Part shown: piece after piece, positions 33,455 through 46,395 of the stretch | How positions within the stretch are numbered: the first letter of the stretch is position 1 | How the letters are laid out: each line of letters starts with the position of its first letter | NCBI RefSeq assembly: GCF_014652235.1 | Contig: NZ_BMYK01000011.1 | Coordinates: 85,473 to 149,472 of the forward strand | Source of the DNA: Pseudorhodoferax aquiterrae | GTDB taxonomy: Bacteria; Pseudomonadota; Gammaproteobacteria; Burkholderiales; Burkholderiaceae_C | Direction of reading: 5' to 3' | Length of the DNA stretch: 64,000 nucleotides | Made by a program: the position numbers and the translations under genes | The notes under the pieces: model-generated | Databases searched by the model: none | Seen by the model: only the letters and a program-made list of their open reading frames with translations | Told to the model about the DNA's origin: nothing

Positions 33455-35557
33455 ATGAACGACTCCTTGCGTTGGATACCTTTGCTGGTCTGCTCGACCA
33501 TCGCACTGCCGTTGCCCGGGCAAGCCCAGACCGACGCCCCTGCGCTGGCTGCCACGGTGGTCACCGCGACGCGCACCGAAGCCGATCCGCAAGACGTGCC
33601 GGCCTCGATCGGCAGCGTGGCCGGCGACGATCTGCGCCAGGGCCGCGCCCAGGTCAACATCTCCGAGGCCCTGGGCAGCGTGCCCGGCCTGCAGGCACGC
33701 GAGCGCCAGAACTACGCCCAGGACGTGCAGATCTCCATGCGCGGCTTCGGCACGCGCGCCACCTTCGGCATCCGCGGGCTGCGCCTGTACGTGGACGGCA
33801 TCCCGGCCACCCAGCCCGATGGCCAGGGCCAGCTCTCGCATGTCGACCTGGCATCGGCCGAGCGCATCGAGGTGCTGCGCGGGCCGTTCTCTGCGCTGTA
33901 CGGCAACTCCTCGGGTGGCGTGCTGCAGGTGTTCACCGAGGAAGGCCGCGGCGCGCCGCGGCTGCGGCTGGACACGGCCGCCGGCAGCGACGGCCTGCTG
34001 CGCTTCGGCACCAAGTTGTCTGGCAATACGGGGCCGAACGACAGCGGCGTGGGCTATGTGCTCTCTGCGAGCCGCTTCGCCACCGACGGCTACCGCGAGC
34101 ACAGCGCGGCACGGCGCACCCTGGCCAATGCCAAGCTCACGCTGCGGCCGCACGAGGACGGCAAGCTCACGCTCGTGGCGAACCGCGTGGTGCTGCCGAA
34201 AGCGGAAGATCCGTTGGGGCTGGAACGCAAGGATTGGCAGGCCAACCCGCGCGGCGTAGCAGCTGCGGCGACGAACTACAACACCCGCAAGAGCATGGAC
34301 CAGACCCAGGCTGGACTGGTGTATGAGCACTACTTGAGCGAGGCCCACTCCGTACAAGGAACGCTGTATGGCGGACAGCGCAGCACGCAGCAATTTCAAT
34401 CGATCCCTCGGAATACGCAGGTCAGCCTACCGTTGCACCCTGGCGGTGTGATCGACCTGGACCGCGACTACGCCGGGGCCGATCTGCGCTGGACCTGGCA
34501 CACGCGGCTGGCCGACGCGCCGCTCACCGTGGTGGCCGGGCTGGCCTACGACGGCCTGCGCGAGGACCGGCGCGGCTACGAGAACTTTGTCGGCAGCGCG
34601 TTGGGAGTGCAGGGTGCGCTGCGCCGCGACGAGCACAACCGCGTCAACAACTTCGACCAATACCTGCAGGCCGACTGGCGCGTGACGCAGCGCTGGACGC
34701 TGAACGCAGGACTGCGCCACAGCCGCATCCGTGTCGACTCGCAGGACCGGTACATCACGGCGGCGAACCCCGACGACAGTGGCGTCGCCCGCTATGGCGC
34801 CACACTGCCGGTGGTTGGAGCGAGCTTTGCCATCACGGAATCCCTGCGCATCTATGCGTCGGCCGGCAAGGGCTTCGAGACGCCGACTCTGAACGAGCTG
34901 TCTTACCGTCCAGACCAGTTGCCCGGCCTCAACTTCGGCCTGAACCCGGCCCGCAGCAAGAGCGTAGAGACAGGCCTCAAGCACCGCAGTGCGGCGTTCG
35001 GCGAATGGACGGTGGCAGTGTTCCGTACCGGAACTGAAGACGAAATTGTCACCCGCACCATCGATGGCCGCGCGACGGCAACCAATGCTGGGCGCACGAG
35101 GCGCAATGGGTTGGAGCTTTCATGGGAACAGCGTTTCCTTCAACATCTGCGGATGCAGATGGCTGCCACCCTGCTCGACGCGCGTTATCGCGATGGCGCG
35201 AACGCTGGGTCTCGCATGCCGGGTCTGGCAAAGAGCAGTCTGTATGCGAGCGCCGGCTGGATGCCACAGCAGGGTTGGCGCGCCGGTGCGGACTGGCGTG
35301 TCTTGAGCAAGGTCTACGTGAACGATGCCAACAACGATGCGGCGGCGGGATACGGTGTGCTGGGGCTTTACACAGGCTACCTCGCACGAGTGGGTAGCTG
35401 GCAGCTGGAGGGCTTCGTGCGCGCCGACAACCTGCTGGACAAGCGCTATGCCGGCTCGGTCATCGTGAATGACGCGACGATGCCGGTCGGCCGTTACTTC
35501 GAACCCGCACCGGGCCGCAACTGGCTGGTCGGCCTGTCGGCCACGCTGGCGCTGTAG
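33455..35557 (+). CDS. TonB-dependent outer-membrane receptor
   Basis: 700 residues from ATG 33455. A signal peptide ends near AQT, followed by the TonB-box-like TVVTATRTEADPQDVPASI, the plug domain (QISMRGFGTRATFGIRGLRL, ERIEVLRGPFSALYGNSSGG) and a 22-strand barrel. The barrel ends in the canonical terminal strand RNWLVGLSATLAL. The plug and barrel style resemble PfeA/IutA-like siderophore receptors, but the ligand is not determinable. A GTCCTACAG box precedes it and a strong stem-loop follows the stop. No TonB-ExbBD or siderophore gene is nearby. Confidence 0.92.
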   Translation: MNDSLRWIPLLVCSTIALPLPGQAQTDAPALAATVVTATRTEADPQDVPASIGSVAGDDLRQGRAQVNISEALGSVPGLQARERQNYAQDVQISMRGFGTRATFGIRGLRLYVDGIPATQPDGQGQLSHVDLASAERIEVLRGPFSALYGNSSGGVLQVFTEEGRGAPRLRLDTAAGSDGLLRFGTKLSGNTGPNDSGVGYVLSASRFATDGYREHSAARRTLANAKLTLRPHEDGKLTLVANRVVLPKAEDPLGLERKDWQANPRGVAAAATNYNTRKSMDQTQAGLVYEHYLSEAHSVQGTLYGGQRSTQQFQSIPRNTQVSLPLHPGGVIDLDRDYAGADLRWTWHTRLADAPLTVVAGLAYDGLREDRRGYENFVGSALGVQGALRRDEHNRVNNFDQYLQADWRVTQRWTLNAGLRHSRIRVDSQDRYITAANPDDSGVARYGATLPVVGASFAITESLRIYASAGKGFETPTLNELSYRPDQLPGLNFGLNPARSKSVETGLKHRSAAFGEWTVAVFRTGTEDEIVTRTIDGRATATNAGRTRRNGLELSWEQRFLQHLRMQMAATLLDARYRDGANAGSRMPGLAKSSLYASAGWMPQQGWRAGADWRVLSKVYVNDANNDAAAGYGVLGLYTGYLARVGSWQLEGFVRADNLLDKRYAGSVIVNDATMPVGRYFEPAPGRNWLVGLSATLAL

Positions 35558-35568
35558 CACAAGAAAAA

Positions 35569-35586
35569 GGGCGCCGCGCGGCGCCC
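35569..35586. terminator. Bidirectional stem-loop between convergent genes
   Basis: GGGCGCC and GGCGCCC arms with a four-base GCGC loop lie 12 bases after the receptor stop and 25 bases before the stop of the opposing gene. An A-rich run (AAGAAAAA) precedes it, which reads as a U-rich tract for the opposing transcript. Confidence 0.75.
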
Positions 35587-35610
35587 TCGTTCGCTGCGGC
35601 ACCAGCCGCC

Positions 35611-36417
35611 TTACTTCTGGCCGCCGGTGTTCTTCGCCGCGTTCGCTGCGCTGCCTGGCAGATCGTTCTTCTGTTCGCCGCTCTGGCGGTTCTTGCGCCA
35701 AGTGTCGAACTCGTCGGAGAACTTCTTGTAGCGCTCCCCGCGCCAGGACTGGTAGTCCTCGTCCAGGTTGCGCAGCTGCTGCTCGCGCCATTGCTGGTAG
35801 TCGGGGTCGTGGTGGTGCTGCTGCTGGCGGCCGCCCTGGTAGGAGCCGTAGCCCAGTTGGTCGCCATAGCCGCCATAGGTCTGGCTGCCGGCGTAGGGGC
35901 CGGTGTTGGAACGGTAGCCGCCGGAACCACCCTGGTAGCGCTCGTGGCCGTAGCGGTCCTCGTCGCTGCCGTAGGTGCGGTTCCAGTCGCGGCCTTCGTC
36001 GTAGCCGTAGCCGCCCTGGCGGTAGCTCTGGTTGCGGTAGCCCGCATCCGCACCGCCGTAGCCGCCATATTCGCCACCGCGGCGCTCGTCGCGGCTGCCG
36101 TAGCCCTGGTAGCCCGGGTTGCGCATATAGCCCGGCCGGTTGTAGCCCGGATCGGCCTGCCAATCGCGCTGGTAGCCGCCGCTCGGGCCGCCATGCACAT
36201 CGGGTGCGCTGGCGCGACCGTAACTGGCCTGGGCCGGGTCGTGCCGGTGCAGGTCGCTGCCCTCCTGGCGTGCGCCCCAATTGCGCGCGTCGTGCCGGTT
36301 GTCCTCGTAGCGCTCGCCTCCGTGCTGGCGCTGCTGGTCAGCGTACTGCCCCATCTGGTTGCGGTTGTTCTCGTGCCACGCGTCCTGCTGGTCGTGGCGT
36401 TGATCGCGTTGTGCCAT
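35611..36417 (-). CDS. Tyr/Gly/Gln/Arg-rich low-complexity protein with charged C-terminal domain
   Basis: 268 residues from ATG 36417 (GGAGCG upstream). The first 200 residues are almost free of aliphatics and dominated by Gly, Tyr, Gln, Arg, Asp and His in loose repeats (GGYGGADAGYRNQSYRQGGY). The last 60 form a short conserved module, DYQSWRGERYKKFSDEFDTW, as in SWFGD-type proteins of Burkholderiales. The composition resembles condensate-forming or prion-like regions. No signal peptide, so cytoplasmic. A GTCCTACCG box precedes it. Function unknown; a stress role is inferred from context only. Confidence 0.82.
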   Translation of the reverse strand: MAQRDQRHDQQDAWHENNRNQMGQYADQQRQHGGERYEDNRHDARNWGARQEGSDLHRHDPAQASYGRASAPDVHGGPSGGYQRDWQADPGYNRPGYMRNPGYQGYGSRDERRGGEYGGYGGADAGYRNQSYRQGGYGYDEGRDWNRTYGSDEDRYGHERYQGGSGGYRSNTGPYAGSQTYGGYGDQLGYGSYQGGRQQQHHHDPDYQQWREQQLRNLDEDYQSWRGERYKKFSDEFDTWRKNRQSGEQKNDLPGSAANAAKNTGGQK

Positions 36418-36536
36418 CGTGCTTCGCTCCTGTGCATGCGGTTGTGGAATCGGCAGCGCCGCGTGCGGCTGCCGTGCTGTGAATCGCAGGTTGCGGCGCC
36501 CGCCGCTGGCCGCAGGCCGGGATCGGCGCCAAGCTC

Positions 36537-36545
36537 CGGTAGGAC
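36537..36545 (-). promoter_or_regulatory. GTCCTACCG box (one mismatch)
   Basis: Minus-strand near-match 120 bases upstream of the low-complexity protein. Confidence 0.3.
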
Positions 36546-36560
36546 GGCTCCGACCCGGTC

Positions 36561-36896
36561 TCAGCCGCCTGGTGCGGAAGCCGGCGGTGCCGCCGGCAAG
36601 GCGGATGCCGGGTTGTGCGCCGGTTCCGGCGTGGGGGCCGGTGCGGCACTGCCCGCGCCGCTGCTGCCCTGCGGGGTGTCCGTCCCGGGGCTCTTGCCGG
36701 TTCCTCCGCCGCTGCCCGTGCTCTCGGGCGCCGTCGGCGTCGTCGCCGGCGCACTGGACGCAGTGGCCGGCGCATTGGCGCTGTTGCCGGACACGCCCGG
36801 CGTGGGCGCCTCCTGGCGCTGGCAGGCGGCCAGCAGCGTGACGAGGGCGATGGCGCCGGCGGCGCGCAGGCCGGCTCGCGCGAGGGAAGCGGACAT
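36561..36896 (-). CDS. Small Pro/Ala/Ser-rich lipoprotein
   Basis: 111 residues from ATG 36896 with GGGAGA six bases upstream. A lipoprotein signal (GAIALVTLLAACQR; lipobox LAAC) is followed by a low-complexity mature part rich in Pro, Ala, Thr, Ser and Gly without predicted fold. Such proteins are usually tethered to the outer membrane as flexible stalks. Function unknown. A GTCCTACAG box lies about 56 bases upstream in the proper orientation. Confidence 0.7.
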   Translation of the reverse strand: MSASLARAGLRAAGAIALVTLLAACQRQEAPTPGVSGNSANAPATASSAPATTPTAPESTGSGGGTGKSPGTDTPQGSSGAGSAAPAPTPEPAHNPASALPAAPPASAPGG

Positions 36897-36951
36897 GGTG
36901 GTCTCCCGTGGATGTGGAAACCGCCATGCTGCGCGGCGCATGCGCCGCGCG

Positions 36952-36960
36952 CTGTAGGAC
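36952..36960 (-). promoter_or_regulatory. GTCCTACAG box
   Basis: Exact minus-strand match about 56 bases upstream of the lipoprotein gene. A GC-rich palindrome (GCGCGGCGCATGCGCCGCGC) lies between the box and the gene. Confidence 0.4.
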
Positions 36961-36994
36961 GGGCGCGCCGCAGCTTGCCGGCCTGGCGTGGCCG

Positions 36995-38197
<1,203 letters not shown>

Positions 38198-38216
38198 GGG
38201 TACTCCCTGCGGCCGG

Positions 38217-38828
38217 TCATGCCAGCTCCCTGGCCTGCGAGGCCGCGTCCAGCGTGCCCAGCAGCGCGACCAGCGCGTGCAGCGGCAGCACGAAGTCGGC
38301 CGGGCCCGTGGCCAGAGCGCACTCCGGCATCAGCGGCATCTGCGCATCGGCGGGGTCCTGCACGGCCGTGAGGCCGCCGGCCGCGCGCACGCTGGCCAGG
38401 CCTTCGGCACCGTCCTGGTTGCCGCCGGTCAGCACCATGCCCAGCAGGCGTGGGCCGTAGAGGTCGGCGGCGGACTGGAACAGCACGTCGATGGCCGGGC
38501 GCGAGTAGTGCACCGGCGCGTCCACCGAGAGCGCCAGCTGCGGGCCGGTGTCCAGCAGCAGGTGGTAGTCCGGCGGCGCGAAATAGACCTGTCCGGGCTC
38601 GATGGGCTGCTTGTCCTGGGCCTCGCGCAGCGGCACGGCGCAGCGCGGCGCGAAGATCTCCACGAGCAGGCTGGCGCGGTCGCGCGGCAGGTGCTGCACC
38701 ACGAACACCGGGGCCCGCAGGCCGGCCGGCAGCGCGGGCAGCAGCTGCGACAAGGCTTCGACGCCTCCGGCCGAGGCGCCGATCACGACCGCGTCCACGC
38801 GGCCTGCAAGCGATGGGGCGGTCGTCAT
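38217..38828 (-). CDS. Stand-alone CheB-type methylesterase domain
   Basis: 203 residues consisting only of the CheB catalytic domain: VVIGASAGGVEAL with the active-site Ser, VVQHLPRDRASLL containing the His, and GMVLTGGNQDGAEGL with the Asp. The regulatory receiver of chemotactic CheB is missing, so control would have to come from the neighbouring kinases. The start overlaps the cheR stop (ATGA, 38825-38828). No methyl-accepting chemoreceptor is encoded nearby, so the substrate of this CheR/CheB pair is an open question. Confidence 0.88.
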   Translation of the reverse strand: MTTAPSLAGRVDAVVIGASAGGVEALSQLLPALPAGLRAPVFVVQHLPRDRASLLVEIFAPRCAVPLREAQDKQPIEPGQVYFAPPDYHLLLDTGPQLALSVDAPVHYSRPAIDVLFQSAADLYGPRLLGMVLTGGNQDGAEGLASVRAAGGLTAVQDPADAQMPLMPECALATGPADFVLPLHALVALLGTLDAASQARELA

Positions 38829-39646
38829 AGGCTCTTTTGGTAGATGCGCTCTTCGCGCACGAACTCCGTGAACGCATGCGCGCAGGACGAAAAGCGCAGC
38901 GATTCCTTGCTGCCCAAGCCGAGAAAGCCCTTGCGGCACAGCGCGTCGCGGAACAGGCCGAGCGCGCGGTCCTGCAGCGGCCGGTCGAAATAGATCAGCA
39001 CGTTGCGGCAGGAGACCAGCTGCATCTCGGCGAACACCGAGTCGGTGGCCAGGCTGTGGTCGGAGAACACCACGTTGCGGCGCAGGCTCTTGTCGAACAC
39101 CGCGCGGCCGTAGGCGGCCGTGTAGTAGTCCGACAGCGAGCTCTTGCCACCGGCACGCTGGTGGTTGAGCGTGAAGCCGGCGATGCGGTCGAGCTCGTAG
39201 ACGCCGGCCTCGGCCTGCTGCAGGGCTTGCGGGTTGATGTCGGTGGCGTAGATCAGCGTGCGCTCCAGCAGGCCTTCCTCGCGCAGCAGGATGGCCAGCG
39301 AGTAGACCTCCTCGCCGGTGCTGCAGCCGGCCACCCAGACCTTGAGCGAGGGGTAGGTGCGCAGCAGCGGCACCACCTCGCGGCGCAGCGCCAGGAAGTA
39401 CCCTGGGTCGCGGAACATCTCGCTGACCTGCACCGTGAGGTAGTCCAGCAGGGCCGGGAAGAAGTCCGGCTGGTGCAGCACCTTGTCCTGCAGTTGCGAC
39501 AGGGAGGTGCAGGAAAAACGCCCCATCGCGGCCTTGAGCCGGCGCCGCAGGGAGGCCTGCGCGTAGCCGCGGAAGTCGAAGTGCCAGCGCAGGTAGATGG
39601 CGTCCACGAGCAGGCCCATCTCGATGTCGAAGGTGCGGTCGGACAT
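38825..39646 (-). CDS. cheR: CheR-type SAM-dependent methyltransferase
   Basis: 273 residues with the CheR N-terminal helical domain (MGLLVDAIYLRWHFDFRGYA), the VSEMFRDPGYF segment, the SAM-binding VWVAGCSTGEEVYSLAILL and ATDINPQALQQAEAG, and LVSCRNVLIYFDRP. Classical CheR methylates chemoreceptor glutamates. With an adjacent receiver-less CheB and hybrid kinases but no receptors, it belongs to the non-chemotactic CheR/CheB-kinase group. It is 3 bases downstream of the large hybrid kinase gene. Confidence 0.9.
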   Translation of the reverse strand: MSDRTFDIEMGLLVDAIYLRWHFDFRGYAQASLRRRLKAAMGRFSCTSLSQLQDKVLHQPDFFPALLDYLTVQVSEMFRDPGYFLALRREVVPLLRTYPSLKVWVAGCSTGEEVYSLAILLREEGLLERTLIYATDINPQALQQAEAGVYELDRIAGFTLNHQRAGGKSSLSDYYTAAYGRAVFDKSLRRNVVFSDHSLATDSVFAEMQLVSCRNVLIYFDRPLQDRALGLFRDALCRKGFLGLGSKESLRFSSCAHAFTEFVREERIYQKSL

Positions 39647-39649
39647 GGC

Positions 39650-43144
<3,495 letters not shown>

Positions 43145-43227
43145 GGGGCGCGCATGGCGTGGCAGGGGGCGGATGCGGGGAGCATGGGCATGAGGTGGGA
43201 GATTCTAGAAATCGACATCCCGCCTTC

Positions 43228-43236
43228 CTGTAGGAC
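43228..43236 (-). promoter_or_regulatory. GTCCTACAG box
   Basis: Exact minus-strand match about 84 bases upstream of the large hybrid kinase start, inside the divergent region shared with the cyclase gene. Confidence 0.4.
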
Positions 43237-43353
43237 CAATCCTATGCCGCTGTCGGAAAGCAGCGGGGCAGCTGGCCGATCGCGACGCGGCGGCGCGCGA
43301 GGCGCCCTCTATACTGCGCCGCCGCCCCATTGCCCATTGCAAGGACTGCCGCC

Positions 43354-44427
43354 ATGACCTCAGCAGAACAACATCCCGCGCTGGCCGCCGTGCTGGCGGT
43401 GCTGGCGCGCGAAACCCAGGCGCCGGTGGCCCCCGCGGTGCAGGCGGAGATCGCCAGCATCCTCGCGGCGCGCCACGGCGTGCCGGCCGAGCTGGCGGTG
43501 GACCAGCGCGAAGTCACCATCCTGGTGGCCGACCTGCGCGGCTTCACGGCGCTGACGGCCACGCAGCCTGCCGGCACCATCGTGACCATGCTGAACCTGT
43601 GCCTGTCGCGGCTCTCGGAAGTGGTGTTCCGCTACGAGGGCGTGATCGACAAGTTCAACGGCGACTCGCTGACCGTGCTGTTCGGCGCGCCCGCCGCGCG
43701 CGAGGACGACGTGCTGCGCGCGCTGTGCTGCGCGGTGGAGATGCAGCTGGCCATGCGCGACCTCAACAACCACTACCTGCGCCGCCAGATGCCCGAGCTG
43801 CACCTGGGCATCGGCGTGAACACGGGCATGGTGATGGCCGGGCGCTTCGGCAGCCAGGCCTATTCGGAGTACGCCGTGATCGGCAACCAGGTCAGCCTGG
43901 CCTCGCGCATCGAATCGTTCAGCCTGCGCGGCCAGGTGCTGATCAGCGAGAACACCTACGCGCGCTGCAACGGCGTGGCCTCGGCCACAGAGCCCAAGGA
44001 AGTGTTCGTTGCCGGCAAGAGCCTGCCGGTCAAGGTGCGCGAGCTGATCGCCATTGCTTCGCGGCGCCTGAAGGTGCCACGCCAGGAGTTCCGCCGCAGC
44101 CACCGCGTGGAGGTGCGCCTGCCCTGCAGCCTGCGCCGGCTCGACAACGGGCAGCCCGTGGGCGAGCCCCAGCGCGCGCTGATCCGCGACGTGGGCTACC
44201 ATGGCCTGCTGCTCGAACTGGAGCGCCCGCTGGCCGTGCAGGACGAGGTGGCGCTGGCCTTCGACCTGACGCTGGTGGACTACCAGGTGAACGACGTGCG
44301 CGCCCGCGTGGCCAAGGTCAAGCGCGAGGAAGGCCGGTTGCTGGCCGGCCTGGAGTTCACGCACATCGGCGTGGAGAGCAACGCCAAGATCCAGATGTTC
44401 GTGCAGCTGCTGGTCGGCGCAGGCTGA
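43354..44427 (+). CDS. Class III adenylate/guanylate cyclase fused to a PilZ domain
   Basis: 357 residues from ATG 43354. The catalytic domain (about 55-235) has both metal-binding Asp residues in TILVADLRGFTAL and DKFNGDSLTVLFGAP and the transition-state Asn/Arg in VIGNQVSLASRIE, so it should be active. It is followed by a PilZ domain (about 250-355) with the c-di-GMP motifs RRSHRVEVR and RDVGYHGLLLE, the second being imperfect (usual D/NxSxxG). The fusion would let c-di-GMP modulate cyclic-nucleotide synthesis. Soluble, divergent from the large hybrid kinase. Confidence 0.9.
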   Translation: MTSAEQHPALAAVLAVLARETQAPVAPAVQAEIASILAARHGVPAELAVDQREVTILVADLRGFTALTATQPAGTIVTMLNLCLSRLSEVVFRYEGVIDKFNGDSLTVLFGAPAAREDDVLRALCCAVEMQLAMRDLNNHYLRRQMPELHLGIGVNTGMVMAGRFGSQAYSEYAVIGNQVSLASRIESFSLRGQVLISENTYARCNGVASATEPKEVFVAGKSLPVKVRELIAIASRRLKVPRQEFRRSHRVEVRLPCSLRRLDNGQPVGEPQRALIRDVGYHGLLLELERPLAVQDEVALAFDLTLVDYQVNDVRARVAKVKREEGRLLAGLEFTHIGVESNAKIQMFVQLLVGAG

Positions 44428-44430
44428 GGC

Positions 44431-45042
44431 TCACAGCCGCGCCTCGCGCAGGTCGGCCGGGCCGCCACCCAGCAGCTTCGCCTTGAGCGCCGGGTCCGTC
44501 GGCTTCTCGCCGAGCCAGACCATCAGCAGCGCATCGTAGACGGCGCGGTTGCGCAGGGGCGGTGCGAGCGGCTTGCCGTTGAGCGCCACCACGGCGCCCA
44601 CGCCGGGCACCCAGTCCAGCGTCAACACCTCGCCGCGGCGCAGGCCACCGGGCCGCTGGCCGATCATGTCGGCCAGGGCCAGCAGATGCGCGCGCACCTC
44701 AGCGCTGGCGAAGCGCTCGGCCGAGAGGTCGCGCATGACGGCTTCGCAGAAGTCGTCGCCGCCGATGTCGCGCAGCGGCACGATGGTCATGCGGCGTGCT
44801 CCTGCGGTGGCCAGCACGGCGTCGGTGCGCTGCGTGCGGTCGGGCAGGTACAGGCCCATGGCATAGACCTTGAAGACCAGCCGCCGGGCGATGCCCGCGC
44901 CGTTGAGCTGCAGGTTCTGGCCGCCGACCTGGGCCGCCTCTTCCAAGGTCACCTCGCCCAGGTCGACCGCCGGCAGTGCCGGCAGGCAGGCCATGGCGCA
45001 GGCCGCGGCCAGGAGTCCGCGCAAGGGTCGAAGGGTGCGCAT
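44431..45042 (-). CDS. Periplasmic chalcone-isomerase-like protein
   Basis: 203 residues with a signal peptide ending near ALPAVD and the chalcone-isomerase-like fold markers: LNGAGIARRLVFKVYAMGLY, MTIVPLRDIGGDDF and LTLDWVPGVGAVVALNGKPL. Bacterial members are periplasmic and of unknown role, not flavonoid enzymes. It follows flgH by 17 bases and is probably the last gene of that operon. It converges with the cyclase gene, leaving only 3 bases between stops. Confidence 0.87.
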   Translation of the reverse strand: MRTLRPLRGLLAAACAMACLPALPAVDLGEVTLEEAAQVGGQNLQLNGAGIARRLVFKVYAMGLYLPDRTQRTDAVLATAGARRMTIVPLRDIGGDDFCEAVMRDLSAERFASAEVRAHLLALADMIGQRPGGLRRGEVLTLDWVPGVGAVVALNGKPLAPPLRNRAVYDALLMVWLGEKPTDPALKAKLLGGGPADLREARL

Positions 45043-45059
45043 GCTGTGCTCCTGTGCCG

Positions 45060-45782
45060 CTACCAGACCGACAGCGTGCTCGTGAGCACGCGCTGCAGCC
45101 AGCTGCGCGAGGCGGCCTCGGAGATGTCGCCCTTGCCGCCGACCTCCACGCGCGCCTGCGCCACGTCGACCGAAGCCACGACGTTGCCGTCGCGCAGGTC
45201 CTTAGGATCGACGATGCCCGAGAAGCGCAGCATGGTGTAGTCGCCGCGCACCAGCACGCTGCGCTCGCCGGCCACCAGCAGGTTGCCGTTGGGCAGCACG
45301 TTGATGACCGAGGCCGCCAGCTGGCCCGAGAAGCTGCTGCTGTTCTCGGCCGTGCCGCTGCCCTTGTACGAATCGCTACCCGAGGCCGCGACGTCCAGGT
45401 TCAGGATGCCCTTGAGGATGCCCCAAGTGTCTTCGCTGGTGCCCGGGCCCTTGCTCGCGACGGCGTTCTCGCGGCTGGTGCTGTTGGCGATCTTGTTGCT
45501 GCTGGCCAGGTTCTCGGCGATGTCGACCTTGAGCGTGTCGCCGATGCGGCGCGGCTTGGCGCGGCCCGCGTACGAGAACACCATGGGCTGGCCCAGCTGG
45601 TAGATGGCACCGTTGTTGACGCGCTCCACGTTCGGCGGTTTGGGGAGCGGCGGCGCGTAGCTGGGCTGCACCGGCACGGCCGGCGGGGTCTGGAACAGCG
45701 CGCAGCCGGGCAGGGCCAGCGCCGCGGCCAGCAAGGCCGCCCAGGCCGGCCGGCGCGCGGGTTCAGCAGTGGCGTGGGTCAT
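45060..45782 (-). CDS. flgH: Orphan flagellar L-ring protein FlgH
   Basis: 240 residues from ATG 45782 (GAGGAG upstream). It has a lipoprotein signal (AALLAAALALPGCAL; lipobox LPGC) and the FlgH body: PRRIGDTLKVDIAENLASSN, FSGQLAASVINVLPNGNLLV, GERSVLVRGDYTMLRFSGIV and a C-terminal SWLQRVLTSTLSVW. Canonical FlgH forms the outer-membrane bushing of the flagellar rod. No flgG, flgI or other flagellar gene lies within the window. It overlaps the upstream lipoprotein gene by 20 bases, so it belongs to a different gene set here. Confidence 0.9.
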   Translation of the reverse strand: MTHATAEPARRPAWAALLAAALALPGCALFQTPPAVPVQPSYAPPLPKPPNVERVNNGAIYQLGQPMVFSYAGRAKPRRIGDTLKVDIAENLASSNKIANSTSRENAVASKGPGTSEDTWGILKGILNLDVAASGSDSYKGSGTAENSSSFSGQLAASVINVLPNGNLLVAGERSVLVRGDYTMLRFSGIVDPKDLRDGNVVASVDVAQARVEVGGKGDISEAASRSWLQRVLTSTLSVW

Positions 45783-46395
45783 TCGGGAACTCCTCTTGCG
45801 CGCGCTGCGCGACATGTAGACATTGGTAGAAACCGACGTTCTCCGCACCGGTCACCAGGGCCGTCACGACCGGCGCGATCTTCTGGCGCGTCGTGGCCCA
45901 TTTGTCGGTGCGCAGGCCGTCGGCCATCACGTAGTGGCTGGACGAAAGCACCTCGCCCTCGCTGGTGCGCAGCGTGAGCGATGCCGCGCTGATGTAGGGC
46001 CGCGGCAGCGGCGTCAGCGGCTGCGTGTCCCACTCGATCCAGGCGGCGTAGTGCAGCCAGACCTTGCAGGCGGGCACCTGTTGCAGCGCCTCGTAGACGC
46101 GGCTGTCCACGCCGTGGCTGCGCAGCGATTGCTGCAGCGCGGGCACCATGTCGGCGACCTCGGCCTGCGGGTTGAACGCGATGCACAGCGCGCGCAGCGG
46201 CGCATGCGGGTGGTAGACGGTGTGGCGCGCCTCGCTGTCGGCGCGTTCCAGCGCCAGGCTGGCCATGGCACCGGCGCCCTTGACGACTTCCCAGGCCGGC
46301 CAGGGGCTGACGATGCTGCAACCGCCCGACAGGGCCGCCGCCAGGGTGGCCAGCGCGAGCGCCGTGCGGCGCCGCCAGGTGTCAGACGATGGCAT
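45763..46395 (-). CDS. Hypothetical lipoprotein upstream of flgH
   Basis: 210 residues from ATG 46395 with a lipobox (ALATLAAALSGGCSIV). The mature part has a mixed alpha/beta pattern, RAVHR-type basic stretches, ADMVPALQQSLRSHGVDSRV and LPRPYISAASLTLRTSEGEV, and two late Cys. The last phrases resemble DUF4136/ShiA-like outer-membrane-associated lipoproteins, but I cannot name a family. It overlaps the preceding gene by 14 bases and flgH by 20, so the products are made together and probably act together at the outer membrane. Confidence 0.78.
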   Translation of the reverse strand: MPSSDTWRRRTALALATLAAALSGGCSIVSPWPAWEVVKGAGAMASLALERADSEARHTVYHPHAPLRALCIAFNPQAEVADMVPALQQSLRSHGVDSRVYEALQQVPACKVWLHYAAWIEWDTQPLTPLPRPYISAASLTLRTSEGEVLSSSHYVMADGLRTDKWATTRQKIAPVVTALVTGAENVGFYQCLHVAQRAQEEFPNDPRHC

